Positions 52,780 through 61,309 of a stretch of DNA of 64,000 bases are shown here, piece after piece. The DNA is from Pelagibacterium lacus (GTDB taxonomy: Bacteria; Pseudomonadota; Alphaproteobacteria; Rhizobiales; Devosiaceae). A program made the position numbers and the translations under genes. The DNA lies in the NCBI RefSeq assembly GCF_003345525.1, contig NZ_QQNH01000016.1, forward strand, positions 1-64,000. The letters run 5' to 3'. The notes below the pieces were generated by a model, which did no database searches, was not told the DNA's origin, and saw only the letters and a program-made list of their open reading frames with translations. Position 1 is the stretch's first letter. The number at the start of each line of letters is the position of its first letter.

Positions 52780-52909
52780 CTTTAGCGGCAATGTGGCCGC
52801 CGGGTTTGGCCGATCCTGCAACCGCTTACGGCACGTGCGCGTCCGCTTTCGAGGCGCGGCATGGGGCCGTTTCATGCGCGGCGTCCGGGGATCGGATTCG
52901 CCGCTAAAG
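52780..52909 (+). promoter_or_regulatory. Possible RBS-sequestering inverted repeat
   Basis: CTTTAGCGGC (52780-52789) is exactly complementary to GCCGCTAAAG (52900-52909). The second arm includes most of the AAAGG ribosome-binding site of the helicase gene, so pairing would hide it. The loop is about 110 bases. Confidence 0.45.
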
Positions 52910-52917
52910 GATATGAT

Positions 52918-54222
52918 TTGACCGATTTCCAGGCCTTCGGCCTCGATGCACACATTCTCAAGACCCTGTCCGGCCTCGGCTTTACGGCACCGACGCCGAT
53001 CCAGGCCAAGGCCATCCCCGTGGTGATGGAAGGGCGCGACATCATGGGGCTGGCCCAGACCGGCACCGGCAAGACCGCGGCCTTCGGCCTGCCGCTGATC
53101 CAGCACCTCCTGTCGGCCCTCGGCCGTCCGGCGCCCAAGACCTGCAAGGCGCTGATCCTGGCGCCGACGCGCGAACTGGTCAACCAGATCGCCCTCAACC
53201 TGCGCTCCTTCACCAAGGGCACGCCGCTGCGGGTCAATTCCGTGGTGGGCGGCATGTCGATCAACGCCCAGATCCGGACGCTCGCTCATGGCAGCGACAT
53301 CCTCGTCGCGACGCCGGGCCGGCTGATGGACCTCGTCAAGCGCCAGGCCATCCGCCTCGATTCCGCAAAATTCCTGGTGCTGGACGAAGCCGACCAGATG
53401 CTGGACCTGGGCTTCATCCACACCCTGCGCGAAATCGCCCGCATGGTCGGCCAGCCGCGCCAGACGCTGCTGTTCTCGGCCACCATGCCCAAGCAGATGA
53501 CCGAGATCGCCGCCGCCTATCTCACCGATCCGGTGCGCGTGGAAGTGGCCGTGCCCGGCCAGACCGCCGACAAGATCGAGCAGGCGGCCCATTTCGTGGA
53601 AGGCCCGGCCAAGCTCGCGTTGCTCAAGGACCTTCTGTCCGCCGATGCCGATGCGCTGTCGCTGGTCTTCGCCCGCACCAAGCACGGGGCGGAAAAGCTC
53701 TCCAAATCCCTCGCCTCGGCGGGCTTTGCCACCGGTTCGATCCATGGCAACAAGAGCCAGGGCCAGCGCGACCGGACGCTCAAGGCGTTCCGCAACGGGG
53801 AAATCCGGGTGCTGGTCGCCACCGATGTCGCGGCGCGCGGCATCGACATCCCCGGCGTGAGCCATGTGTATAATTACGACCTTCCCGAAGTGGCGGAAAA
53901 CTACGTCCACCGCATCGGGCGCACGGCGCGGGCCGGGGCCGACGGCAAGGCGGTCGCCTTGTGCAGCGCCGCCGAATACAACCTCCTCGTCGCCATCGAG
54001 CGGCTGACCGGGATCACGGTGGAAACCGCCAGCGGCGAGCGGCCGCAGCGCGCCATGGGCGGCGGCAAGGCCAAGCGCAGCGGCGGACGCGGCCGCCCCA
54101 ATGGCGGCGGCAAGCCCCAGGGCAAGCCGGCCGCGGCCAAGAAGCCGTTCGATCCGATGAAGGCCGCCTCGCAGCGCAACAAGAAAAAGCAGCAGCGCGC
54201 CAGAAGTTTCCGCGCCGCCTGA
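52918..54222 (+). CDS. DEAD-box RNA helicase, RhlE-like
   Basis: The 434-residue helicase starts at TTG with AAAGG at good spacing; an in-frame ATG at 52861 lacks one. Motifs in order: Q-motif region FGLDAHILKTLSGLGFTAPTPIQ, AQTGTGKT (45-52), PTRELVNQ, TPGRL, DEAD (near 156), SAT (187), and HRIGRTARAG (331). The C-terminal tail is rich in Gly, Lys and Arg (NGGGKPQGKPAAAKK), which suits RNA binding. It probably works in rRNA or mRNA remodelling. A strong terminator follows. Confidence 0.95.
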   Translation: MTDFQAFGLDAHILKTLSGLGFTAPTPIQAKAIPVVMEGRDIMGLAQTGTGKTAAFGLPLIQHLLSALGRPAPKTCKALILAPTRELVNQIALNLRSFTKGTPLRVNSVVGGMSINAQIRTLAHGSDILVATPGRLMDLVKRQAIRLDSAKFLVLDEADQMLDLGFIHTLREIARMVGQPRQTLLFSATMPKQMTEIAAAYLTDPVRVEVAVPGQTADKIEQAAHFVEGPAKLALLKDLLSADADALSLVFARTKHGAEKLSKSLASAGFATGSIHGNKSQGQRDRTLKAFRNGEIRVLVATDVAARGIDIPGVSHVYNYDLPEVAENYVHRIGRTARAGADGKAVALCSAAEYNLLVAIERLTGITVETASGERPQRAMGGGKAKRSGGRGRPNGGGKPQGKPAAAKKPFDPMKAASQRNKKKQQRARSFRAA

Positions 54223-54255
54223 CCGCCGCGATTTTCCTCGCGGAGCCGAACCCGA

Positions 54256-54286
54256 AGCCCCCGCGTCCTGCGACGCGGGGGCTTTG
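54256..54286 (+). terminator. Strong terminator after the helicase gene
   Basis: AGCCCCCGCGTC and GACGCGGGGGCT form a perfect 12-bp stem over a four-base loop, followed by TTG and sparse T. The stem is strong but the T-run short. Confidence 0.75.
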
Positions 54287-54328
54287 TCATGCGCGAGGCG
54301 CTTGACTGGAACCACGGGGCGGATAGTG

Positions 54329-54342
54329 TGCAAACGTTTACA
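54329..54342. promoter_or_regulatory. LacI-family operator-like palindrome
   Basis: TGCAAACGTTTACA is a near-perfect palindrome centred on ACGT, the typical form of LacI-family operators. It is 77 bases before the isomerase start. No LacI-type gene is in the window. Confidence 0.6.
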
Positions 54343-54418
54343 TTGAGATACGTACGTCAAAAACGGCCGGTGGGATTTTTCGAGGAGGGTCCGGACCGGC
54401 CCCGGTGGAGGAGACACC

Positions 54419-55495
54419 ATGCGCACGCTGAAAGGCCCCGCGATCTTCCTGGCCCAGTTCGCCGGAGACGCGGCCCCGTTCGATACGTTCGACCATATCT
54501 GCAAATGGGCCGCCGGCCTCGGCTACAAGGGGGTGCAGGTGCCCACATGGGTGCCCGGCTTCATCGACCTGCAACAGGCGGCGCAATCGAAGAGCTATTG
54601 CGACGACCTCAAGGGGATCGCCGCCAGCCATGGGGTAGAGATCACCGAGCTCTCCACCCATTTGCAGGGGCAATTGGTGGCGGTGCATCCGGCCTATGAC
54701 ACGGCCTTTGACGGCTTCGCGGCGCCGGAGGTGCGCGGCAACCCAAGGGCGCGGCAGGAATGGGCCGTCAACCAGCTCAAATGGGCGGCACAGGCGTCGC
54801 GCAATCTCGGGCTCGGCGCGCACGCGACTTTTTCGGGCGCGCTGGCCTGGCCCTATGTCTATCCCTGGCCGCAGCGCCCGGCCGGGCTGATCGAAGAGGC
54901 GTTCGACGAACTGGCGCGGCGCTGGACGCCGATCCTCGATGCCTTCGATGAGGCAGGGGTGGATTTGTGCTACGAAATCCATCCGGGCGAGGACCTGCAT
55001 GACGGGATCAGCTACGAGATGTTCCTCGAACGGGTCGGCCACCACAAGCGGGCCAACCTGCTCTACGACCCCAGCCATTTCGTCTTGCAGCAGCTCGATT
55101 ATCTCGATTACATCGATATCTATCACGAGCGAATCCGGATGTTCCACGTCAAGGACGCCGAGTTCAATCCGACCGGACGGCAGGGCGTCTATGGCGGCTT
55201 CCAGAGCTGGGTCGACCGGGCCGGGCGGTTCCGCTCGCTGGGGGACGGGCAGGTGGATTTCGCGGCGATCTTTTCCAAGCTGGCCGCCTATGATTTCGCC
55301 GGCTGGGCGGTGCTCGAATGGGAGTGCGCGTTAAAGCACCCCGAGGACGGGGCGCGCGAGGGCGCGGAATTCATCGCCAGCCACATCATCCGCGTGACCG
55401 AGAAGGCGTTTGACGATTTCGCCGGCGCGGGGACCGACCGCGCCGCCAACCGCAAGATGCTCGGGCTGGATCAAGGGAGAACGACTGATGGCTGA
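54419..55495 (+). CDS. Sugar phosphate isomerase/epimerase (AP-endonuclease-2 TIM barrel)
   Basis: The 358-residue protein has the xylose-isomerase-like TIM-barrel layout. Metal ligands are suggested by CYEIHPGEDLHDG (Glu, His), LLYDPSHFVLQQLDY (Asp, His), FHVKDAEFNPTG (His, Asp) and VLEWECALKH (Glu). Such proteins pair with Gfo/Idh/MocA dehydrogenases in catabolism of modified sugars or inositols. Its last eight bases overlap the next gene. RBS GGAGGAG (GGAGG) precedes the ATG. Confidence 0.88.
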   Translation: MRTLKGPAIFLAQFAGDAAPFDTFDHICKWAAGLGYKGVQVPTWVPGFIDLQQAAQSKSYCDDLKGIAASHGVEITELSTHLQGQLVAVHPAYDTAFDGFAAPEVRGNPRARQEWAVNQLKWAAQASRNLGLGAHATFSGALAWPYVYPWPQRPAGLIEEAFDELARRWTPILDAFDEAGVDLCYEIHPGEDLHDGISYEMFLERVGHHKRANLLYDPSHFVLQQLDYLDYIDIYHERIRMFHVKDAEFNPTGRQGVYGGFQSWVDRAGRFRSLGDGQVDFAAIFSKLAAYDFAGWAVLEWECALKHPEDGAREGAEFIASHIIRVTEKAFDDFAGAGTDRAANRKMLGLDQGRTTDG

Positions 55496-56639
55496 AAACG
55501 GAAAACGGCCCATCCGGCTGGGCATGGTGGGCGGCGGAACGGGGGCCTTTATCGGCTATGTGCACCGCATCGCCGCGCGGCTCGACGGCGATTACCAATT
55601 GGTGGCGGGGGCGCTCTCCTCGCGGCCCGAGGTAGCGCGGGAAAGCGGCGGCAATCTCGGCCTCGCGGAGGACCGCATCTATACCGATTTTGCCGAGATG
55701 GCGCGGGCCGAGGCGGCGCGCGCGGACGGGATCGAGGCAGTGGCCATCGTCACCCCCAACCACATGCATTTCGCCCCGGCCAAGGCCTTCCTCGAAGCGG
55801 GCATCCACGTCATCTGCGACAAGCCGCTGACGTCATCGCTGGACGATGCCTATGCGCTGCAAAAGGTGACGCCGAAAAACGGCGCCAAATTCCTCCTGAC
55901 GCACAATTATACCGGCTATCCGCTGGTGCGGCAGGCGCGCGAACTGGTCAAGTCCGGCGCGCTGGGCAGGCTGCGCGTGGTGCAGGTGGAATATCCCCAG
56001 GACTGGCTCGCGGTGGAAGCCGATGCGGGCAACAAGCAGGCCGCATGGCGCACCGACCCGGCCCGCTCGGGGGCGGGGGGGTCGATCGGCGATATCGGCA
56101 CCCACGCCTATAATCTCGCCCGCTTCGTCACCGGCCTGCGCACCGAGGCGGTGGTGGCCGATCTCGATGCCTTCGTGCCGGGCCGCCAGCTCGACGACAA
56201 TGTCCACATCATGCTGCGCTTCGAAGGGGGCGCCAAGGGCATGCTGTGGGCCAGCCAGGTGGCTGTGGGGTGCGAGAACGGCCTGCAATTGCGCGTCTAT
56301 GGGGAAAAGGCCGGGCTGGAATGGCGGCAGGACAATCCCAATTCCATGTGGTTCACAGAATTCGGCAAGCCCAGGCAATTGCTGACCCGGGGCGGGGCCA
56401 TCGAGGGCGCGGCGGCCGGCGCCATGGGCGTGCGCATCCCGGCCGGGCATCCGGAAGGCTATCTGGAGGCGTTCGCGACGCTCTACAGCCAGTTCGCCGC
56501 CGTCATAAGGGGCGAGGGGGGCGACTATGAAAGCCTGTTGCCCACGCTGGACGACGGGGTGGAAGGCATGGAGTTCATCATGGCCGCCGTCGCCTCATCG
56601 AACAATGACAGCCGCTGGACCAAACTGGGAAAGGCCTGA
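55488..56639 (+). CDS. Gfo/Idh/MocA-family oxidoreductase
   Basis: The 383-residue protein has a Rossmann start ([22 protein letters not shown]), the family motif [14 protein letters not shown] with Lys near residue 111, and [20 protein letters not shown] containing the Asp and His of the active site. It should oxidise or reduce a sugar or cyclitol with NAD(P). It overlaps the isomerase gene by eight bases and shares the LacI-like operator. Confidence 0.93.
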   Translation: MAENGKRPIRLGMVGGGTGAFIGYVHRIAARLDGDYQLVAGALSSRPEVARESGGNLGLAEDRIYTDFAEMARAEAARADGIEAVAIVTPNHMHFAPAKAFLEAGIHVICDKPLTSSLDDAYALQKVTPKNGAKFLLTHNYTGYPLVRQARELVKSGALGRLRVVQVEYPQDWLAVEADAGNKQAAWRTDPARSGAGGSIGDIGTHAYNLARFVTGLRTEAVVADLDAFVPGRQLDDNVHIMLRFEGGAKGMLWASQVAVGCENGLQLRVYGEKAGLEWRQDNPNSMWFTEFGKPRQLLTRGGAIEGAAAGAMGVRIPAGHPEGYLEAFATLYSQFAAVIRGEGGDYESLLPTLDDGVEGMEFIMAAVASSNNDSRWTKLGKA

Positions 56640-56669
56640 TATTGCAGGCGATTGCGGGGAGGGGCGGAC

Positions 56670-57437
56670 TCAGTTCGGGAGGGCGGAGGCGGCCAGAACC
56701 TGCGGCAGCGTCGCGCTGGTGAGCACCAGCCCGGAGACGAACAGCAGCAGCAGGACCAGCCGCCGGAAGGCGCGCGTGTCGAGGCGGTTGAAGAAATAGC
56801 CGCCGAGCAGGGCCGGGGCGACCAGCGCCGCCGCCACCAGCCCGAAATGCTGCCAGACGAGGGGGCTGGAAATGGTGCCGGCCAGGAAATAGCCAATCAG
56901 CGTCGTCACATGCATGGTGATGTTGAATCCCTGCATGATGCCGCGCTGGCTCTCCTTGTTCATGCCGGTGAGGGTACACCAGAGGGTGGGGATGGCGCCG
57001 GCCAGGCCGCCCATCCCGCCGAACACGCCCCCCAGCCAGCCCACCGCGCCATTGGCCCAATTGCCCCCGAACGTCACCCGGAAACTGGGGGAGACGAACA
57101 GCATGGCCGGGCTGTAGGCGAGCAGGAACAGCCCGAGCGCCAGCTTGAAGCCGGTGGGATCGAGAAGGCTGAGCAGGAAGATGCCCATGGGGACGCCGAG
57201 CACGCCGCCGACGATGAAGGGCGCCAGCCCCTTCAGGCGGAAATTGGCGCCGACCACGGGAATGGTGACCAATTGGCCGACCAGCGAGCCGAACACCGCC
57301 ATGGGGGCGGCCAGCTCCGGGGAGACGGCCCAGGCCCAGACGCTGAGGCTGACCAGGGCGAAGGCGAAGCCCGACAGGCCCTGCACGAAGCCCGCCAGCG
57401 CCGCACCGCCGAGAACGATGACGAGATAGGGCTCCAC
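56670..57437 (-). CDS. TauE/SafE-family membrane permease
   Basis: The 255-residue protein has about seven to eight membrane segments and the family motifs GFVQGLSGFAFALVSLS and VGWLGGVFGGMGGLAGAIPTLW. It likely exports or takes up a small organic or sulphur anion. I start it at GTG 57437 as no ATG is in frame near the first helix; the start is uncertain. It is convergent with the oxidoreductase. Confidence 0.85.
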   Translation of the reverse strand: MEPYLVIVLGGAALAGFVQGLSGFAFALVSLSVWAWAVSPELAAPMAVFGSLVGQLVTIPVVGANFRLKGLAPFIVGGVLGVPMGIFLLSLLDPTGFKLALGLFLLAYSPAMLFVSPSFRVTFGGNWANGAVGWLGGVFGGMGGLAGAIPTLWCTLTGMNKESQRGIMQGFNITMHVTTLIGYFLAGTISSPLVWQHFGLVAAALVAPALLGGYFFNRLDTRAFRRLVLLLLFVSGLVLTSATLPQVLAASALPN

Positions 57438-57447
57438 CGCGGGGACC

Positions 57448-57756
57448 CTAATGGGTCCAGGGCGTCTTGCGGTCGAAGCGGAAATTGTCCGGATAGGAGA
57501 CCTTCTTGATGGTCGGCTCCTGCACCGGCTGCACGCGATAGGCGATGCCCTCGCGGCGCGCATAGGATTCGGCTTCCTCGAGCGTGTCGAATCGCAGGCT
57601 GATCTGCTGCTTCATGTCGGAAGAGGAGGTGTAGCCCATGAGCGGCTCGATGGAGCGCGGCTTTTCGGGCTCGAACACCAGCACCCAATCCTGGCTCTTG
57701 CCCTTGCCGGACTGCATGGCATTGGGGGCGGGACGATAGATGCGTGCGACGGCCAT
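57448..57756 (-). CDS. NDUFS4-like complex I accessory subunit
   Basis: The 102-residue protein starts AVARIYRPAPNAMQSGKGKSQDWVLVFEPEKPRSIEPLMGYTSS and continues LRFDTLEEAESYARREGIAYRV, the ETC complex I subunit (NDUFS4/18 kDa) pattern. It is found mainly in alphaproteobacteria and mitochondria and stabilises NADH:ubiquinone oxidoreductase. It lies between tRNA-Pro and the permease gene. Confidence 0.95.
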   Translation of the reverse strand: MAVARIYRPAPNAMQSGKGKSQDWVLVFEPEKPRSIEPLMGYTSSSDMKQQISLRFDTLEEAESYARREGIAYRVQPVQEPTIKKVSYPDNFRFDRKTPWTH

Positions 57757-57779
57757 TTCACTTCCTCGAAACAGGCCGA

Positions 57780-57856
57780 TGGTCGGGGCAGCAAGATTCG
57801 AACTTGCGACCCCCGGTTCCCAAAACCGGTGCTCTACCAGGCTGAGCTATACCCCG
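57780..57856 (-). tRNA. tRNA-Pro(UGG)
   Basis: Minus strand: acceptor CGGGGTA/TGCCCCG, D-arm GCTCAGCCTGGTAGAGC, anticodon loop TTTGGGA-type with anticodon TGG, T-arm GCAAGTTCGAATCTTGC, and encoded CCA at 57780-57782. Confidence 0.96.
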
Positions 57857-57916
57857 TCACGGCCACGGATGATGCGATACACATTCTTTCTTCCCAGCAC
57901 AAGGCATGTTACCCCC

Positions 57917-58753
57917 ATGCCTCCTCAAGCCCCGGGAAATTCCAACGCCTTGAAGCCTTTGCTTTCTCCCCAGACCGTCAGCATGCGCTGGTTGCGCGCC
58001 GTTGCAGAGGACCGCGACCGGGCAAAACGCCTCGCCTTATGGGCGCTGGCCGGGGCGGCGCTGATGCTGGCCATCGCCGTGCTGTTCGACGCGCCCGTAT
58101 CGCTGGCCCTGCAGAGCTGGCCCGACCACGAGCGCGCTTTTTTCCGCGCGATCACCGATCTGGGGAAATCGGACTGGCTGCTGCTGTGGAGCCTCGTGGG
58201 CGGGCTGGTGAGCTTGGGGCTGTCGCGGCTGCCGCTCGGCTATAGCTGGCGATGGGCGGCGCGGGGGCTGGGCTCCGTCTCGGGCTTTCTTTTCGCCGCC
58301 ATCGCCTTTTCCGGCATCGTCGTGGTCATCCTCAAGCGGATCGTCGGGCGGGCGCGCCCCATGTATCTCGAGGATCTGGGCGTGCTGCATTTCCATCCCT
58401 TCGACATCATCGACTGGAGCTTTCACAGCTTCCCCTCGGGGCATGCGACGACCATCGTCGCCTTCGCCTTCGTGCTGCGCACCTTCTCCAATCGCCGCTA
58501 TCACGGCTGGATCATCGCCCTGGGCTTCGCGGTCGGGCTGAGCCGGATCGTCGTCGGCGACCATTATCTCTCGGACGTGATCGCGGGCTCCTGTGTCGGC
58601 CTCGTCTCGGCGCTGCTGGTGCGGGACTTTTTTGCCACGCGCAACTGGGGCATGCGGATTGAAGACGGCAAGGTGCGCTATCGCATGTTCGCCGCCTTCG
58701 GCCCGCTCTGGAGGAAGCTGCGGCGCGGTCAGTCGCCTGCGCTGCTGAAATAG
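57917..58753 (+). CDS. PAP2-family membrane phosphatase
   Basis: The protein (278 residues from ATG 57917; ATG 57983 is the alternative) has about six membrane segments and the three PAP2 motifs: LKRIVGRARPM (K-x6-RP), FPSGHAT (PSGH) and SRIVVGDHYLSD (SR-x5-H-x3-D). It probably dephosphorylates a lipid phosphate or isoprenyl pyrophosphate. Its 3' end overlaps the convergent lyase gene by 25 bases. Open frame upstream of 57917 only reflects the tRNA-Pro region. Confidence 0.9.
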   Translation: MPPQAPGNSNALKPLLSPQTVSMRWLRAVAEDRDRAKRLALWALAGAALMLAIAVLFDAPVSLALQSWPDHERAFFRAITDLGKSDWLLLWSLVGGLVSLGLSRLPLGYSWRWAARGLGSVSGFLFAAIAFSGIVVVILKRIVGRARPMYLEDLGVLHFHPFDIIDWSFHSFPSGHATTIVAFAFVLRTFSNRRYHGWIIALGFAVGLSRIVVGDHYLSDVIAGSCVGLVSALLVRDFFATRNWGMRIEDGKVRYRMFAAFGPLWRKLRRGQSPALLK

Positions 58754-59919
58754 CGCTCCAGCCCGGCGGCGAGATCGGCTTTCAGCGCCTCGAAATCCTC
58801 GAAGCCCACATGGACGCGGAAGAGATTGCCGGAATGGGTCCACGGGGTCGCGGTGCGGATGCGATGCGGCTTGGTGGGGAGGATGAGGCTCTCATAGCCG
58901 CCCCAGGAATAGCCCATGCCGAAGATCTCGAGATGGTCGACGAAGGCAGCGACGGCTTCGCGCGGGGCAGGGGGCAGGACGAAGGAGAAAAGGCATCCCG
59001 AGCCGGAAAAATCGCGGGCGAACACCGCGTGGTCGGGATGGCTTGGAAGGGCCGGGTGGAGGACCTCGACATCGCCGCGCCCGGCCAGCCAATGGGCGAG
59101 GGCGAGGGTCCGGCGCTCATGCTCGCGCATGCGGACGCCGAGAGTGCGCATGCCGCGCGCCACGAGGAAGCTGTCGTCGGGCGAGGCGGTGAGCCCGAGC
59201 GTGCGATGGGTGGCGGCCAGGGGCTTGATGAAATCGGCATTGGCCGAGACGGTGCCCATCATGACGTCCGAATGACCGGAAAACATCTTGGTCGCCGAGT
59301 GGATGACGAGGTCTGCCCCCAGCGCCAGCGGGCGATGGAACAGCGGCGTCGCCCAGGAATTGTCGATCAGGATGGCGATGCCGCGCCCCGCCAGCGCGGC
59401 GTGTATGGCGGGCAGATCCTGGATCTCGAAGGTGAGCGAGCCGGGGCTTTCGAGAAACACCGCCCGCGTCCGGGGGCCGACCATGCCGCCGATGGCGTCC
59501 CCGATTCGGGGATCGAAATAGCGGGTGGTGATTCCCATGCGCGCCAGCAGCGTGTCGGCGAGGACGCGGGTCGGCTCATAGACGGAATCGGTGATGAGGA
59601 CCTCGTCGCCGGACGAAAGGCAGGTCATGAGCGCCAGCGAGATCGCCGCGACCCCGGACGGGGCGAGCACGGTGCCCGCCGCCCCCTCGAGCTCGGTTAT
59701 GAGGTCCTCCAGCCCGTCGGTCAGCGGCGTCCCCTGGCGGCCATAGCGATAGCGCAGGCCCATGTCCTCGAGGGCGTCGAGAGCGGGGAACACCACGGTG
59801 CTGCCGCGATAGATGGGCGTATTGACGAAACCATGCTGGCGGTCCGGCCAGCGCCCGCCATGGGTGAGTATCGTTTCAGTCCCGGCGGGGTAATCTGGAG
59901 TTCTCTCGTCTGTGTGCAT
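58729..59919 (-). CDS. Cystathionine beta-lyase-like PLP enzyme
   Basis: The 396-residue enzyme of the Cys/Met-metabolism PLP family has PIYRGSTVVFPAL, YGRQGTPL, the phosphate-binding region PSGVAAI, DNSWATPLF with the ring-stacking Asp, and the Schiff-base Lys in VIHSATKMFSGHSDVMMG. It probably splits cystathionine to homocysteine. Cystathionine gamma-synthase and gamma-lyase are related alternatives; the motif NSWATPLFHRPLALGAD favours beta-lyase. Confidence 0.92.
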   Translation of the reverse strand: MHTDERTPDYPAGTETILTHGGRWPDRQHGFVNTPIYRGSTVVFPALDALEDMGLRYRYGRQGTPLTDGLEDLITELEGAAGTVLAPSGVAAISLALMTCLSSGDEVLITDSVYEPTRVLADTLLARMGITTRYFDPRIGDAIGGMVGPRTRAVFLESPGSLTFEIQDLPAIHAALAGRGIAILIDNSWATPLFHRPLALGADLVIHSATKMFSGHSDVMMGTVSANADFIKPLAATHRTLGLTASPDDSFLVARGMRTLGVRMREHERRTLALAHWLAGRGDVEVLHPALPSHPDHAVFARDFSGSGCLFSFVLPPAPREAVAAFVDHLEIFGMGYSWGGYESLILPTKPHRIRTATPWTHSGNLFRVHVGFEDFEALKADLAAGLERYFSSAGD

Positions 59920-60162
59920 GTCGATCTACTGCTGGGGTTTCCGAAATAGGTCAGTAATGTTGCATGTTATTGCGTGAACAAGGTGTATTGATTACGCCCC
60001 GGGGCTATTTGGCCTTGACGCCAACAGCCAAACTAGGTTTCGATGCTGAACGGCAATGCGTCCGATGGCAATAGGACGCTGCTGTCCCATCTCGATGGGA
60101 TCGGGCCTCGGGGATAACCTCGTGGCTTCAGATAAAAAGGGTTAGGAAACAAAGGCAATCTC

Positions 60163-61179
60163 ATGAAAAAACAACTGATCACTTGCGCAATGGCCGCAGC
60201 GATGGCCTCGACCGCGACGGCGGCCTTCGCGCAGACTCTGGCCCAGGTCGAGGAACGCGGATACATCCAGTGCGGCGTGACGGAGGGTGTCGCAGGGTTC
60301 TCCTTCCCTGATGAAAACAACAATTGGAGCGGGCTCGAGGTGGATTTCTGCCGGGCCATGGCCGCGGCCATCTTCGACGATCCGGACGCCGTCCGCTACA
60401 CCCCGCTCAACACCAATGTCCGCTTCGAAACCCTTTCGAACGGCAATATCGACGTCCTGTCGCGCACCACGACCTGGACCATGACCCGCGACACCGATCT
60501 GGGCCTGACCTTCGCCGGCACCATGTTCTATGACGGCCAGGGCTTCATCGTCCCCGAAGGCACGGTCGAATCGGCCCTCGACCTTTCGGGCGCCGCCGTC
60601 TGCGTGCAGTCGGGCACGACCACCGAGCTCAACATGGCCGACTATTTCGCGGCCAACGACCTCGACGGCTCGAACTTCGTCGTCTACGTCACCCGCGACG
60701 AGGTGACCCAGGCCTATCTCGACGGGCGCTGCGACGCCTACACCACCGACGCCTCGGGCCTCGCCGCCGACCGCACCCAGTTCCCCGATCCCTCGGCGCA
60801 TGTGATCCTGCCCGAGATCATCTCCAAGGAGCCGCTCGGCCCCGTGGTCCGTTCGGGCGATACCCAGTGGTTCAACATCGCCAAATGGACCTATTACGCG
60901 CTGATCAACGCCGAAGAGCTCGGCGTGACCTCGGAGAATGTCGACGACATGCTCGGCTCCGAGAACCCCTCGATCCGCCGCCTGCTTGGCGTCGAGGGCG
61001 ACTTCGGCACCCCGCTCGGCATCTCGTCGGACTGGGGCTATCGGATCATCAAGCATGTGGGCAATTACGGCGAACTCTATGAGCGCCATGTCGGCCCCAA
61101 CACGGCCCTGGGCCTCGAACGCGGCCTCAATGCGCTGTGGACCGATGGCGGCCTGATGTACGGCATGCCGATCCGGTAA
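60163..61179 (+). CDS. aapJ: General L-amino-acid ABC transporter substrate-binding protein
   Basis: The 338-residue periplasmic protein has a signal peptide ending ATAAFAQ, then TLAQVEERGYIQCGVTEGVAGFSFPDENNNWSGLEVDFCRA, typical of AapJ. It binds many L-amino acids. A pair of hairpins (61197-61266) follows before aapQ, a common way to keep binding-protein RNA abundant. The 243-base upstream gap holds its promoter. Confidence 0.95.
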   Translation: MKKQLITCAMAAAMASTATAAFAQTLAQVEERGYIQCGVTEGVAGFSFPDENNNWSGLEVDFCRAMAAAIFDDPDAVRYTPLNTNVRFETLSNGNIDVLSRTTTWTMTRDTDLGLTFAGTMFYDGQGFIVPEGTVESALDLSGAAVCVQSGTTTELNMADYFAANDLDGSNFVVYVTRDEVTQAYLDGRCDAYTTDASGLAADRTQFPDPSAHVILPEIISKEPLGPVVRSGDTQWFNIAKWTYYALINAEELGVTSENVDDMLGSENPSIRRLLGVEGDFGTPLGISSDWGYRIIKHVGNYGELYERHVGPNTALGLERGLNALWTDGGLMYGMPIR

Positions 61180-61196
61180 CCGTCCATTCTTCCGTT

Positions 61197-61266
61197 CCCG
61201 GCGGCCGCCAGCCGCCGGGAATATTGTCTGGACACACCTCTTTGCCGGCGACTGCCCCCGGCAAAG
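61197..61266 (+). other. Two hairpins between aapJ and aapQ
   Basis: CCCGGCGGC/GCCGCCGGG (61197-61219) and CTTTGCCGG/CCGGCAAAG (61240-61266) are perfect 9-bp stems without T-runs. They suit partial attenuation or 3' protection of aapJ RNA. Confidence 0.65.
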
Positions 61267-61309
61267 CGACAGCAGGGATGTGCCCTGACTGACAAGAGGC
61301 AAACATATT

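Larger units (their letters stand above)
52566..52917. other. Long leader of the DEAD-box helicase gene
   Basis: These 352 bases hold no convincing gene. A promoter candidate TTGACA (52637-52642), 17-base spacer, GATATG (52660-52665) would give a leader of roughly 245 bases. A 10-bp inverted repeat (52780-52789 and 52900-52909) can cover the ribosome-binding site. Confidence 0.55.

Noticed and set aside
57740-57916. N-terminal extension of the PAP2 protein
   Set aside because: It translates the reverse complement of tRNA-Pro (GAARFELATPGSQ), a well-known false-coding artefact.
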